From: a virus
Reading direction: 5' to 3' (one strand)
Length of the DNA: 23,215 nucleotides
Virus record (IMG/VR): IMGVR_UViG_3300036651_002509
Location: 1 to 23,215 of that record
The first letter of the stretch is position 1, and each line of letters starts with the position of its first letter. A program made the translations under genes and the position numbers. The notes beneath the pieces were generated by a model. The model saw only the letters and a list, made by a program, of their open reading frames with translations. It was not told where the DNA came from and did no database searches. Below, one piece after another: positions 13,851 to 22,311 of this stretch.

Positions 13851-14521
13851 CAATAGTTTACGTCTTTCCCAACACCGCCGAAGCGCAGCGCACCGAGCAG
13901 GCTGCGCGCTTCGTTACCAGCTACGGCGCTAACCCGCCGGGCATGGACCATGAATCTATCGTAGTGCTCAACGGCAGTAGCGGCGGCGGGAGCGGGTTTG
14001 CCCAGGCGCTCTTTGCCGCTTTGCCAAATCTGCGCATTCTCCAGCACGATAACAGCGGGTGGGACATTGGCGGGTTTCAAAAGGCCGCACGCGAAGTGCC
14101 GTGTGATTTGATGGTGTTCTTTGGCGCTACGGCGTGGTTCCCGAAAGAAGGCTGGCTCAATCGGGTGGTCGAGGCGTCGAGATTGCGCGGGTTGGGCCTC
14201 TTTGGTGCTCATGGCAACCAGGGCGATAAGAATGTCAGCGTATGGCCACACGTCAGGACTACGGGCTTCTGGTGCAACCCGGCGCTAATGAATCGTTACC
14301 CGATCCGGGTTACTGAGCCTGGCCAACGGTACCCATTCGAGCACGGCCCGCAGTGCTTCGCCAACTGGATTAAAGGCGAAGGTATGAAGGTGTGGGTTGT
14401 AGGATTCGATGGCGAGTACGAGGTCGATGTGTGCGACGCGATGCCAAACGGGTTCCACCGGGGCGACCAAAGCAACCTGCTATTTCGAGACCGGCTTAGC
14501 GATCCTCCCTACTACGCATGA
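13841..14521 (+). CDS. Glycosyltransferase-like protein, paralogue 2
   Basis: A 226-residue relative of the gene at 12752. It has the same scaffold: strand MRLAIVYVFP, GWDIGGF at 73-79, ATAWFPKEGWLNRVVE (96-111), RTTGFWCNP (139-147), FEHG at 166-169 and HRGDQSNLLFRDR at 206-218. The aromatic-F-x(2)-EGWL and RGDQSN blocks are almost identical across the three paralogues, which implies duplication within a lineage. The reaction is inferred as sugar transfer, but donor and acceptor are unknown. It overlaps genes on both sides by 4-10 bases. Confidence 0.72.
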   Translation: MRLAIVYVFPNTAEAQRTEQAARFVTSYGANPPGMDHESIVVLNGSSGGGSGFAQALFAALPNLRILQHDNSGWDIGGFQKAAREVPCDLMVFFGATAWFPKEGWLNRVVEASRLRGLGLFGAHGNQGDKNVSVWPHVRTTGFWCNPALMNRYPIRVTEPGQRYPFEHGPQCFANWIKGEGMKVWVVGFDGEYEVDVCDAMPNGFHRGDQSNLLFRDRLSDPPYYA

Positions 14522-15198
14522 GACCTATTGCTATCTTCTTCCACTGCCTCTTTTATATGGCCGATGAATTTCGGCCTCGTGCTTTGGAGATCGTTACCCA
14601 CCAAATGAACCTGCTCAAGTCCTCGGGCTTGGCCGATGCCGCGAGCGAGATAGTGATCGGGATTAACGGTGGCGATGAGAGCCGGAACGTGGCCAGCATC
14701 GTTTGCCCGGCCAAGGCGCGTTTTGTCATGCACGGCTTAGCCTCGCACGCTGAGAACCTCACCATAGTTGAGCTCGAACGCTGGGCGCCGACGCACCCTG
14801 ACTGGTACGTGCTCTACTTTCACGCTAAGGGTTGCACCCATCGGCCCGGAGAGTCCTACGGCGACAATGTATCTGGTCCTTGGCGCGAGGGCATGACAGC
14901 AGACCTAGTGGAAGGCTGGCGACAATGCGTTGTGGACCTCGACGCGGGTTTCGATATCGCCTGTTCGCACTGGATGTGGAATATGGCCGATGGCACACAG
15001 CACATTCCGGCGGGTAATTTTCTTTGGGTAAAATCCAACTTCGTTGCTAGGCTGCCGAGCATCTACCTGCGTGAGCGTATCAAAATGTCAGGCATATCGG
15101 CGGCCGAGAGCCGCTTCGAAGCCGAGGTTTATTGGGGCAACGGGCCGAGGCCGGCGGTTAAAGAGTATCGACCCAGTGGCGGCGGGGGTGTTCCGTGA
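14518..15198 (+). CDS. RgpF-like glycosyltransferase family protein
   Basis: A 226-residue protein distinct from the three paralogues. IAIFFHCLF opens the sequence, followed by EIVTHQMNLLKSSGLADAASEIVIGING, typical of sugar-transferase folds that track surface glycans. The block YVLYFHAKGCTHRPGESY (residues ~99-116) corresponds to the yyHsKG signature of this family, and NFLWVKSNFVARLPSIY (about 162-178) to its wWaks-yl-L block. It is likely to act on sugar acceptors together with its neighbours. It lies in a tight operon with 4-base overlaps. Confidence 0.75.
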   Translation: MRPIAIFFHCLFYMADEFRPRALEIVTHQMNLLKSSGLADAASEIVIGINGGDESRNVASIVCPAKARFVMHGLASHAENLTIVELERWAPTHPDWYVLYFHAKGCTHRPGESYGDNVSGPWREGMTADLVEGWRQCVVDLDAGFDIACSHWMWNMADGTQHIPAGNFLWVKSNFVARLPSIYLRERIKMSGISAAESRFEAEVYWGNGPRPAVKEYRPSGGGGVP

Positions 15199-15911
15199 AA
15201 GTGGCGCTTGTCTATCCCTACATCGTTCCGAGAGCCGATGAGTACCGACAGGACGTTAGGCGATTTTGCAATACTCTGATGAATTTTAGCGCGGGCACCG
15301 ATTTCGACATTTTTATCCAAACCTGCAACGGCAGAGAATTTGTCGGTGATGACGGCGAATGGTTGGGAGAGCTTTACTGGATGGGCGGTGAGTACTTTGG
15401 TGATGGATTCGACATTGGAGCCCACCAACACGCGGCAAACTCAATCCCACCCGAGTATGACTTCGCCGTGTTTTGTTCAACTCAAGTTCACTTCCACCGC
15501 GAAGGCTGGCTCAAACGCATGGTCGAGGCGCGCGAACAGTTTGGCCCAGGTCTCTACGGCGCTATGGCCAGCCGCGAGAACCATCCGCACCTGCGCACCT
15601 GCTTCTTTGGCTGCGACCCAGCCGACTTTCGGGCGTATCCGTGGGTAATCAACAGCAAGGCGCTGTCGCTGGAATTTGAGAGCGGCAAGACCGGCTTCTG
15701 GACGTGGATACGGGCCAATGGCCGAAAAGAGGTACTCGTCGCCTGGGACGGGTTTTACGATGAGCGCAAAGACTGGCGCAAACCGGACAATATTTTTAGG
15801 CGCGGCGATCAATCCAACTGCCTCGTGTGGGACCGGCACACCGAGCTTTACGCCAAGGCTACACCCGAGGAAAAGGCGATGCTTGAGCAGCTCGCGGATG
15901 GGATGGCATGA
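15195..15911 (+). CDS. Glycosyltransferase-like protein, paralogue 3
   Basis: A 238-residue protein that starts at GTG 15195 (GTGA overlap). Shared blocks are GFDIGAH (71-77), HFHREGWLKRMVE (99-111), RTCFFGCDP (134-142), FESGKTGFWTW (161-171), AWDGFYDE (183-190) and FRRGDQSNCLVWDRH (201-215). It is closest to paralogue 1 in its tail, including the extra helix after DRH. The repeated WDG and RGDQSN elements probably form the conserved core of a GT-A-like fold. Experimental activity is not known for close relatives. Confidence 0.72.
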   Translation: MKVALVYPYIVPRADEYRQDVRRFCNTLMNFSAGTDFDIFIQTCNGREFVGDDGEWLGELYWMGGEYFGDGFDIGAHQHAANSIPPEYDFAVFCSTQVHFHREGWLKRMVEAREQFGPGLYGAMASRENHPHLRTCFFGCDPADFRAYPWVINSKALSLEFESGKTGFWTWIRANGRKEVLVAWDGFYDERKDWRKPDNIFRRGDQSNCLVWDRHTELYAKATPEEKAMLEQLADGMA

Positions 15912-16471
15912 ACAGTTACAGTGGCTATGGCGAGGACAAGTGGATTTACGAGAATATCAATCCACCAACGGGTGTGTTCTGCGAAGTCGGCGCTTACGAC
16001 GGCATTAGCTCGTCGAACACGCTGGCTTTTGAACAAATCGGCTGGACCGGAATGCTGGTAGAGCCTGACCCGGCGAGTGCCGCCAAGTGCATTATTAGTC
16101 GCAAAGGGCCTGTTTGGTGCTGTGCCGCCGGTCGTGCGGGATTTCGACCATTCTTTCTCAACGAGGCTGACCGGGGAAGATCGAGTTTTGCGCAGTATGA
16201 CGGCAAGGTTATCCCGGTCATCGTATGCCCATTGATCGAGCTTCTATTTCACGCCGGTTTAACGTCGCTAGACCTGCTTAGCATCGACACCGAGGGCACC
16301 GAATTGGAGGTTTGGGAAACTCTTGGTACCCATCGGCCAAAGATCGTGATTATGGAATTCCTGACCTGGGGTAGCCCGCCTCGTGACAAAGAGATCGTTG
16401 AGCGCATGGTCGCCGATGGTTACCGCGAAGCCCACCGCACCGAAGCCAACCTGATTTTTGTAAGGCGATGA
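15908..16471 (+). CDS. FkbM-family SAM-dependent methyltransferase
   Basis: A 187-residue protein. FCEVGAYDG at 24-32 is motif I, binding SAM. VEPDP at 51-55 is the acidic loop for ribose, and LLSIDTEGTELEVWETL (123-139) is the FkbM hallmark (IDxEG-xE). The family is named for FkbM, which O-methylates a hydroxyl in macrolide (FK506/FK520) synthesis. Phage and bacterial members methylate sugars on glycans. The position among glycosyltransferases supports methylation of a glycan made by this cassette. Confidence 0.9.
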   Translation: MNSYSGYGEDKWIYENINPPTGVFCEVGAYDGISSSNTLAFEQIGWTGMLVEPDPASAAKCIISRKGPVWCCAAGRAGFRPFFLNEADRGRSSFAQYDGKVIPVIVCPLIELLFHAGLTSLDLLSIDTEGTELEVWETLGTHRPKIVIMEFLTWGSPPRDKEIVERMVADGYREAHRTEANLIFVRR

Positions 16472-17100
16472 AAACCCTGGATCAAATTGGCATCGAACAG
16501 CAAACCGACAAGGCGAGCCAGTTCAGCCGCACCTACGCTAAGCCACACGATTATCTGCGGCACATGGAGTTATTCTTTGCACCGCTGCGCGAAACGCCGA
16601 TCAAGCTGGTTGAGATCGGTGTCGGTGGCGGGGAGTCGGTGCGAACGTGGTTGCAGTATTTTAAATGGGCGTGGGTGCTGGGCATAGACAATGTTCACGA
16701 TACCAACCAATGGAACACCCCTAAGAAGTGGTCAGCGTCATCTGACAGCCGCGAGGTGGACGGGTACGACCGCTACGCCTTTATGGCGGCCGACCAAAAC
16801 GACCCTGTGTTTTGGGCCTGTTTTGCTGCCGACCTTGGCAAGACCGTGGATATCGCGATTGACGATGGCTCTCACGAGCCGCAAGGAATTATCACGAGTT
16901 TTAACGGCCTCTGGCCCCTGGTGAAGCCGGGCGGTTATTATTGCATCGAGGACCTTGGGTGCGGCTTTTCGAGCCCGTGTTTCCCAAGTCATTACGAGTG
17001 GCTCAATTCGCTGGTTAACGAAATAAACCGGGGCACCTTTGGTATCGATTCGATGTACTTCAGTAAAGAGTTGTGCGTGCTCAGAAAAGCGGGCATCTAA
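16468..17100 (+). CDS. MycE-like class I SAM methyltransferase
   Basis: A 210-residue protein. TDKASQFSRTYAKPHDYLRHMEL (13-35) is the usual TDK...H-x-Y entry region, LVEIGVGGGES (47-57) is motif I, and VDIAIDDGSHEPQ (127-139) and VKPGGYYCIEDLG (152-164) complete the pattern. In characterised relatives (sugar O-methyltransferases such as MycE) the D-x-G-S-H segment helps bind metal. It probably methylates a sugar hydroxyl. The gene has a 4-base overlap with FkbM and a 6-base gap to the C-methyltransferase. Confidence 0.82.
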   Translation: MKTLDQIGIEQQTDKASQFSRTYAKPHDYLRHMELFFAPLRETPIKLVEIGVGGGESVRTWLQYFKWAWVLGIDNVHDTNQWNTPKKWSASSDSREVDGYDRYAFMAADQNDPVFWACFAADLGKTVDIAIDDGSHEPQGIITSFNGLWPLVKPGGYYCIEDLGCGFSSPCFPSHYEWLNSLVNEINRGTFGIDSMYFSKELCVLRKAGI

Positions 17101-17106
17101 CCCACT

Positions 17107-18405
17107 ATGTATCGCGAACACACACGCTGCAGGGCCTGCGGCTTTGGCCAGCAACCCAACCCAGGCGGTATCAAATCCGCGCCATCAAACGAGAGGCTGT
17201 TGCCCGTCTTCGATTTGGGCACGCAACCCCTCGCCAATGACTTCGCCAGGGACACCGACGAGCGCGCCGGGTTCGCGCCGCTCAAGGTGTTGCTCTGCCC
17301 GCGGTGCTCGCTCGCGCAGCTTTCGGTTGTGGTACGGCCTGAGATCCTTTACCGCCACTACCTCTACGTCACCAGCCCGAGCGATACGATGCGGGCGCAC
17401 TTCGACACGATTGCCCAAGGCATGGCCGCCGAGGCTGGCAGCAAACGGCTGCTCGAAATCGGCAGTAACGACGGCGCCTTCCTCGACTACCTCGCAGTTC
17501 GCGGCTGGCAGGTGATGGGAGTTGACCCGGCTGAAAACCTGTGCGCCAAAGCCAAAGAGAAGGCCCTGGACGTGGTTTGCGAGTACTGGGGCGCTCAAGC
17601 CGGCTCCAACCTGGCCGGGTTCAAACCGGGCATCGTGCTCGCTCGACACGTTTTCTGCCACGTTGATGACTGGCGCGATTTCATTCGCGGCCTCGAATTG
17701 GTTGCGACCGACGACACCCTGGTTTGCATCGAAGTGCCATACGCGGCCGACCTGCTCAGCAAAGGCGAATTCGACACCATCTACCACGAGCACACCAGTT
17801 ACCTCACGGTCAAGGCCATGTCGGCGCTCCTGGCCGAGAGCCGCTTCCGGTTGCACAAGGTTATTCACATGCCCATTCACGGCGGGGCCCTCTTTCTGAT
17901 GTTGCGCACCAAAGGCCACGAGGCCCACCCGCACAAGAGCGTGAGTGAGTTTATGAACCGCGAGGAGTGCGGAGAGGAGGCGTGGAAGACTTTTAATTAC
18001 GAAGCAACGGTCAAAATCCGCAGTGTCATAAACCTTGTTTGTAATCTTCGAGATCAGGGCAAACGAGTTGTTGGTTACGGCGCTTCGGCCAAATCAACGG
18101 TGTGGATCAATGCGTGCAGGTTCACCCGAAACCAAATCGAGGCGGTTTACGATTGCACCACCGAGAAGCTCTACCGGTGCATCCCAGGCACCGATATTCC
18201 CATCGCGCACGAGGGCGGTTTCTATGTCGATGGACCCGATTACGCCATCTGCTTCGCTTGGAATTTCCGCGAGGAAATACTCGCCAAGCAGGCCAAATGG
18301 CTAAAGAGCGGTGGCAAATTCATCTTCCCGCACCCGTCAATCGAGGTCGTAGGAGCCAACGGACCTATAGCGTTTGAACTTGCTACCGCACCAGCAGGGG
18401 TGTAA
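17107..18405 (+). CDS. Three-domain sugar C-methyltransferase (TylC3/NovU type)
   Basis: A 432-residue protein with the full three-domain layout. The N-terminal zinc domain uses C8, C11, C64 and C67, with the family's DLGTQPLANDF (36-46) between. The SAM domain starts with LLEIGSNDG (115-123). IYHEHTSYL (225-233) carries the Glu-His pair thought to act in catalysis in the TcaB9/NovU group. The C-terminal Methyltransf_14-type Rossmann domain contains VVGYGASAKSTVW and ends in FPHPSIEV. These enzymes C-methylate a 3- or 5-carbon position of an NDP-4-keto sugar, so an NDP-keto sugar is likely supplied by the host, since no sugar epimerase or dehydratase gene is nearby. Confidence 0.92.
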   Translation: MYREHTRCRACGFGQQPNPGGIKSAPSNERLLPVFDLGTQPLANDFARDTDERAGFAPLKVLLCPRCSLAQLSVVVRPEILYRHYLYVTSPSDTMRAHFDTIAQGMAAEAGSKRLLEIGSNDGAFLDYLAVRGWQVMGVDPAENLCAKAKEKALDVVCEYWGAQAGSNLAGFKPGIVLARHVFCHVDDWRDFIRGLELVATDDTLVCIEVPYAADLLSKGEFDTIYHEHTSYLTVKAMSALLAESRFRLHKVIHMPIHGGALFLMLRTKGHEAHPHKSVSEFMNREECGEEAWKTFNYEATVKIRSVINLVCNLRDQGKRVVGYGASAKSTVWINACRFTRNQIEAVYDCTTEKLYRCIPGTDIPIAHEGGFYVDGPDYAICFAWNFREEILAKQAKWLKSGGKFIFPHPSIEVVGANGPIAFELATAPAGV

Positions 18406-18418
18406 AGCGGGTAACGCG

Positions 18419-19063
18419 ATGAACGCAACACAGCCAAAAGACCGCCGAGAATACTTTCGGTTGTGGCATTTGAGAAATCGAGAACGGAGGCTCGCCGCGC
18501 ACAAATTGAGGTATCGAGCGAAATGGGCTGAAATCCAAAGGCAGAACAAGACATACCACGAAGCGCATCCCGAGGTCGCAGAAAGGGCGAGGAAAAAATA
18601 TTGGGCAGCAAATCAAGAGAAGTGCCGAGAGGCTAATCGCAAGTGGCGAGAAGAGAATCTAGAAGAGCAGCGATCAAGAGAACGGCTGGTTCGTAAAAAG
18701 GCATTTGCTAAAGATCCCGAAAAAATTCGCGCAGCTAATCGTGCATGGGCGGCTCGCAATAAGGACAAAATCCGGCTGCGCGATTTGCGCCGAAAGGCGT
18801 TGAAAAAAGGCGCGAGGGTAAATCTCGCCCACATGCAAGAGTGGATGGATTCGGTGAAGTCAAAACGCACAGCGACTTGCTATTGGTGCGACAAAACCAT
18901 TCTCAGTAAAGACCTTCATTTCGATCACATCGTTCCACTCTCCAAAGGCGGGGAGCACTCCGTTGAAAATCTTTGCGTTTCTTGCGAGGCGTGTAATTGC
19001 GCAAAGCAGGCAAAGTTGGTTACCGCCTGGGTGAGAGTCGGTCAGCAAACCCTAACATTATGA
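18419..19063 (+). CDS. Free-standing HNH endonuclease, long basic helical N-terminus
   Basis: A 214-residue protein. Residues 1-140 form a long Arg/Lys/Glu-rich helical region with repeats of the W-x-A/E-N(Q/R)-E/D-K type. The zinc-stabilised HNH core follows: CYWCDKT (154-160), LHFDHIVPLSKGGEHSVENLCVSCEACNCAKQ (167-198), with D169-H170, N184 and the CxxC pairs. It is separated by 13 bases from the C-methyltransferase and overlaps the portal start by 4 bases. Its codon use is richer in A than its neighbours. It looks like an inserted homing-type nuclease, possibly targeting the intron-free portal locus of related phages. Confidence 0.88.
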   Translation: MNATQPKDRREYFRLWHLRNRERRLAAHKLRYRAKWAEIQRQNKTYHEAHPEVAERARKKYWAANQEKCREANRKWREENLEEQRSRERLVRKKAFAKDPEKIRAANRAWAARNKDKIRLRDLRRKALKKGARVNLAHMQEWMDSVKSKRTATCYWCDKTILSKDLHFDHIVPLSKGGEHSVENLCVSCEACNCAKQAKLVTAWVRVGQQTLTL

Positions 19064-21417
19064 GATTTGACAAGGTTGGGACTTGCGAAGAATTGGTTTG
19101 GAATATGCGCCTTGCAGATCAACCGCGGGGCGAAAATCGCACCATCATCAATCGGCTCTACAACGGCGATCCGCCCTTCGACGAAGCCACCGCCGAAGAG
19201 AACCAGATCCAAATTAACCGTAACGACCTCGAAGGTGTCAACGCCATGTCCCAGGCCCGCCGCCAGTGGATGCAGGCGTTTTTGAGGCCCGGCAACAATT
19301 TCAGCGTCTCCTACGACAGCGGCCCGCCGCGCAAACGACGCGAGTGGGCCCACAGCGTCACCCGCCACTGTAACCGCGTGCTCAAGCGCTCGCGCAATTA
19401 CATGGAGCAGAACCGCGGTACCGGCGCCAACGTGATGCTGCACGGTCCCGGCCCGGTGCTCTGGAAAGACCGGCGCTCGCCCGTCCCGAGGGTGCTGCCG
19501 ATTTCCAGCGTGATGATCCCAAGTGAGACCGACATCGACTTCGACAACCTTTCGTATATCGCCTTCTTTCAGGAGTGGACGCCAGCGCAGCTTTACAGCC
19601 TCACTCACGGCGACCTGGTTGACCCTGGCTGGAACATGCCGTTAGTCCAAGCGCAGTGGAAGTACGTGAGCGAGCAATACCAGAAGCAACCCAACGCCAC
19701 CGCGTTCCAGTACATGCCCGAGCGCATTGAGGAACTCATTAAGCAGGACATGGGCATGTGGGGCAGCGATGCGGTTCCCACAATCGATGTTTGGGATTTC
19801 TACTTCCGCGAGGGCGAGGATGGCGATGGCTGGTACCGCCGGGTGTTCCTCGACTGGGGCGTGGCGCAGTCCGAAGTCTATGGCTACAAAGACAAAATGC
19901 CTGACTCGCGCAACAAGGTGGGTGGCAAATTTCTTGGCACCGATAAGGACGGGCGCGGCGGCTTTCTCTACAGCTCGGGCAAACGAATGTTCGCCAAATC
20001 GCTTAACGAATTTTTTCACTGCCAGCACGGCGATTGCTCGGCGGTGGCACCCTTCAAATACCATTCCGAGCGCTCGCTGGGCTGGATGCTCTGGGGTGTG
20101 TGTGACCTTGAGAACCGGTTGCACTGCAAGTTTTCCGAGGCGCTTTTCGAGTCGCTCATGTGGTTTTTCCGGGTGGCCAATAACGAGCAACTCACCCGGT
20201 TGCGCAAGGCTGACTTCCTGAATATGGGCGTTATTCCCAATGGTGTTGAAATGCTTAAAGCCGCAGATCGTTACACGCCGGATGCTCAACTCACAACCAT
20301 GGGCTTTGCTCGGTTTAAGCAGCTCATTTCCCAAAACTCGGCCGCGTTCACCCAGGATTTTGACAAGGGCGACACCGGCAAAGAGATGACGGCGACCGAA
20401 ACCATGGCCCGGGTGAACGTCACTAACGCCCTGGTGTCCGGTTTGCTCTCGCTCGCCTACTTTTACGAAGAATTCAAAGACCGCGAAGTGCTGCGCCGGC
20501 TGTGCGTCAAGAACAACCCGCATCCGATGGCCCGCAAATTCCGAAAGGGCTGCCTTGAGGACGGTGTACCGCCGGAAATGCTGGACGTGGAGCGCATGGA
20601 TGTGTCACGCGAGCGTGCGCTGGGCGGTGGCAACAAGACTCTGGAAATGGCGCAAGTGCAGTTCCTGCAGGGCATTCGCAAGAACCTCGGGCCGGATGGC
20701 CAGCGCCGGGTTGACCATATCTCCATCGAATCGGCGACCGATGATGCGAATCTGGCCGAGGACCTCGCGCCGCTCGATGATCAGAAGATCGTTACCAACT
20801 CGATGCACGATGCGCAGCTCGCCACCGACCGGCTGATGCGCGGGTTGCCCTTCAGCGAGCGGCCGGAAATGGTTTACGAAGATTACGTCAAGGTGTGGAT
20901 TGCGGATCTTACGCTGCTCATTCAAAAGAACGTCCAAAATGGCAACATGGCCACCATGGAACAGATCGCCGGGTACCAGAATGTAGGGCAGGAGATTGCC
21001 AAATTCCTCAAAATCATGTCTTCGGACCCTGAGGATAAAGATCGCGTCCAGAAGCACGCGAAAGACCTCAATGCCCTGATGAAGCTGGTCAAGGGCTTCG
21101 CGCAACGCCTGCAGCAGCAAATGAAGGCTGCGGCCAAACAAGGCGCGGGCGGGCCTGACCCGAAGGCTGCGGCTGCGGCTCAGTCCACCATGATGCTCGC
21201 GGGCGTCAAAGCGAAGGTGACAGCAGACAAAGCCGCGCAGTCCCAGGCGCAGAAGCAAATCGCTTTCGACCTGAAAGAACAACGCGCCGAGCGCGAGCAC
21301 CACGCTACCTTGCGCCGGATGCAAACCGAGCACTCTCTTGACCTGCTCACTGGCCACATTGAACGATTGGCTGAACTGAGCGGGCCGGAAGGCAACGGAA
21401 AACCAGAAAACCAGTAA
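19060..21417 (+). CDS. Phage portal protein
   Basis: A 785-residue protein. ATG 19060 overlaps the HNH stop by 4 bases, so the longer frame from 18997 is rejected. The early region NQIQINRNDLEGVNAMSQARRQWMQAFLRPGNNF (about 43-76) is characteristic of portal proteins that settle into the vertex of the capsid. The stem region includes TATETMARVNVTNALVSGLLSLAYFYEEF, a common portal helix. The tail (about 680-785) is Ala/Gln/Lys-rich and helical, of barrel or crown type. The length is near that of P22 gp1-like portals. It would dock the terminase; no capsid or protease gene is in the window. Confidence 0.9.
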   Translation: MRFDKVGTCEELVWNMRLADQPRGENRTIINRLYNGDPPFDEATAEENQIQINRNDLEGVNAMSQARRQWMQAFLRPGNNFSVSYDSGPPRKRREWAHSVTRHCNRVLKRSRNYMEQNRGTGANVMLHGPGPVLWKDRRSPVPRVLPISSVMIPSETDIDFDNLSYIAFFQEWTPAQLYSLTHGDLVDPGWNMPLVQAQWKYVSEQYQKQPNATAFQYMPERIEELIKQDMGMWGSDAVPTIDVWDFYFREGEDGDGWYRRVFLDWGVAQSEVYGYKDKMPDSRNKVGGKFLGTDKDGRGGFLYSSGKRMFAKSLNEFFHCQHGDCSAVAPFKYHSERSLGWMLWGVCDLENRLHCKFSEALFESLMWFFRVANNEQLTRLRKADFLNMGVIPNGVEMLKAADRYTPDAQLTTMGFARFKQLISQNSAAFTQDFDKGDTGKEMTATETMARVNVTNALVSGLLSLAYFYEEFKDREVLRRLCVKNNPHPMARKFRKGCLEDGVPPEMLDVERMDVSRERALGGGNKTLEMAQVQFLQGIRKNLGPDGQRRVDHISIESATDDANLAEDLAPLDDQKIVTNSMHDAQLATDRLMRGLPFSERPEMVYEDYVKVWIADLTLLIQKNVQNGNMATMEQIAGYQNVGQEIAKFLKIMSSDPEDKDRVQKHAKDLNALMKLVKGFAQRLQQQMKAAAKQGAGGPDPKAAAAAQSTMMLAGVKAKVTADKAAQSQAQKQIAFDLKEQRAEREHHATLRRMQTEHSLDLLTGHIERLAELSGPEGNGKPENQ

Positions 21418-21421
21418 CTAT

Positions 21422-21455
21422 TGCAACGCTAAATCGAATGTGATATACCGTTGCA
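21422..21455. repeat. Inverted repeat ending at the HNH start codon
   Basis: TGCAACG at 21422-21428 and CGTTGCA at 21449-21455 are perfect 7-bp arms around a 20-base A/T-rich loop. The second arm touches the GTG at 21456. In RNA it could fold over the start region and reduce translation. The loop contains GATATA, a weak -10-like sequence. It may also mark the edge of the nuclease insertion. Confidence 0.4.
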
Positions 21456-21884
21456 GTGCGTCAGTGTAAAAAGTGCAGACAGCTCAAGCCGATTTCAGAG
21501 TTCTACGTCAAAAGCACGAGAAATAGGGTGTGGAGCTGCCACGCGTGCAAAGAATGCGTTAAAGCTTATGAACGAAAACGCCACCAAACTTGGTACAGGG
21601 ACAAGCACCGACAGATTCAAAAAAAATACCATCGAAAGCTCAAATTGGAACTGGTTCAGGCGTACGGCGGTAAATGCAAATGCTGTGGCGAAAATCGGTT
21701 CGAATTTTTGCAAATTGATCACATCAATGGCGGTGGCCTAAAGCACCGTCGCACTCTGACAATCCATATGTCGGCGCACCTTAAAAAGCTGGGTTACCCA
21801 AAACAAGGATACCGATTGTTGTGCGCCAACTGCAACTCGTCGCTCGGGTTATATGGATACTGCCCCCATGAAAATCATCATTGA
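21456..21884 (+). CDS. Free-standing HNH endonuclease (double zinc type)
   Basis: A 142-residue protein starting with GTG 21456. CKKC (4-7) and CHAC (28-31) build an N-terminal zinc finger. The nuclease core is KCKCCGENRFEFLQIDHINGG (73-93) with D88-H89, followed by H97, YRLLCANCNSSLGLYGYCPH (119-138). This is the widespread phage HNH type with C-C-N-G-x-C-P-H closure. It differs from the other two HNH genes in the window, so three lineages inserted separately. It lies just after the portal and overlaps the next gene by 17 bases. Confidence 0.92.
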   Translation: MRQCKKCRQLKPISEFYVKSTRNRVWSCHACKECVKAYERKRHQTWYRDKHRQIQKKYHRKLKLELVQAYGGKCKCCGENRFEFLQIDHINGGGLKHRRTLTIHMSAHLKKLGYPKQGYRLLCANCNSSLGLYGYCPHENHH

Positions 21885-22311
21885 GACCATTCCTCACGCT
21901 TCCCATCGTTATAGCACCGTAGGCGATTGGTACACCCGAACCGAGATGGTGGAGTCATCTCGTATCGATGACACGAGCGCCACTTCGAAAGAGGTCCTGC
22001 ACATTCGAGTCAGCCAGGAACTTGCTGACCAAAACCCGCTCTTCGCCGTCCTTGTAGCCGTTCACGAATTGGTTGAGCAGCAGCTTTGCGCTCACGATGG
22101 CGTGACTGAGCAGGCAGTTGATGAATTCGACAAAAAATTCGAAGCCGACCGCGAAGCCGGTTTGCACGGGGAAACCGATGAGCCTGGGGATGCTTCCGAT
22201 GCTCCCTACCGCGTTCAACATGGTGTAGCCAGTGGGGTAGAGCGGCTTTTGGGCGCGCTCCTGGGCGTGGACTGGAACAAATACGATGAAGCCGTCAATG
22301 CGCTGCCGTGA
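21868..22311 (+). CDS. Conserved phage protein with HELVE motif, unknown function
   Basis: A 147-residue protein from ATG 21868; the upstream in-frame ATG at 21853 is less likely because it lies within the HNH gene. The pattern KIIIETIPHASHRYSTVGDWY, then VLVAVHELVEQQLCAHDGVTEQAVDEFDKKFE (about 61-92), and GDASDAPYRVQHGVASGVERLLGALLGVDWNKYDEAV is a recurring phage family of unknown function. HELVE (66-70) resembles half of a metalloprotease HExxH but has Glu where the second His should be, so activity is not implied. Confidence 0.75.
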   Translation: MKIIIETIPHASHRYSTVGDWYTRTEMVESSRIDDTSATSKEVLHIRVSQELADQNPLFAVLVAVHELVEQQLCAHDGVTEQAVDEFDKKFEADREAGLHGETDEPGDASDAPYRVQHGVASGVERLLGALLGVDWNKYDEAVNALP

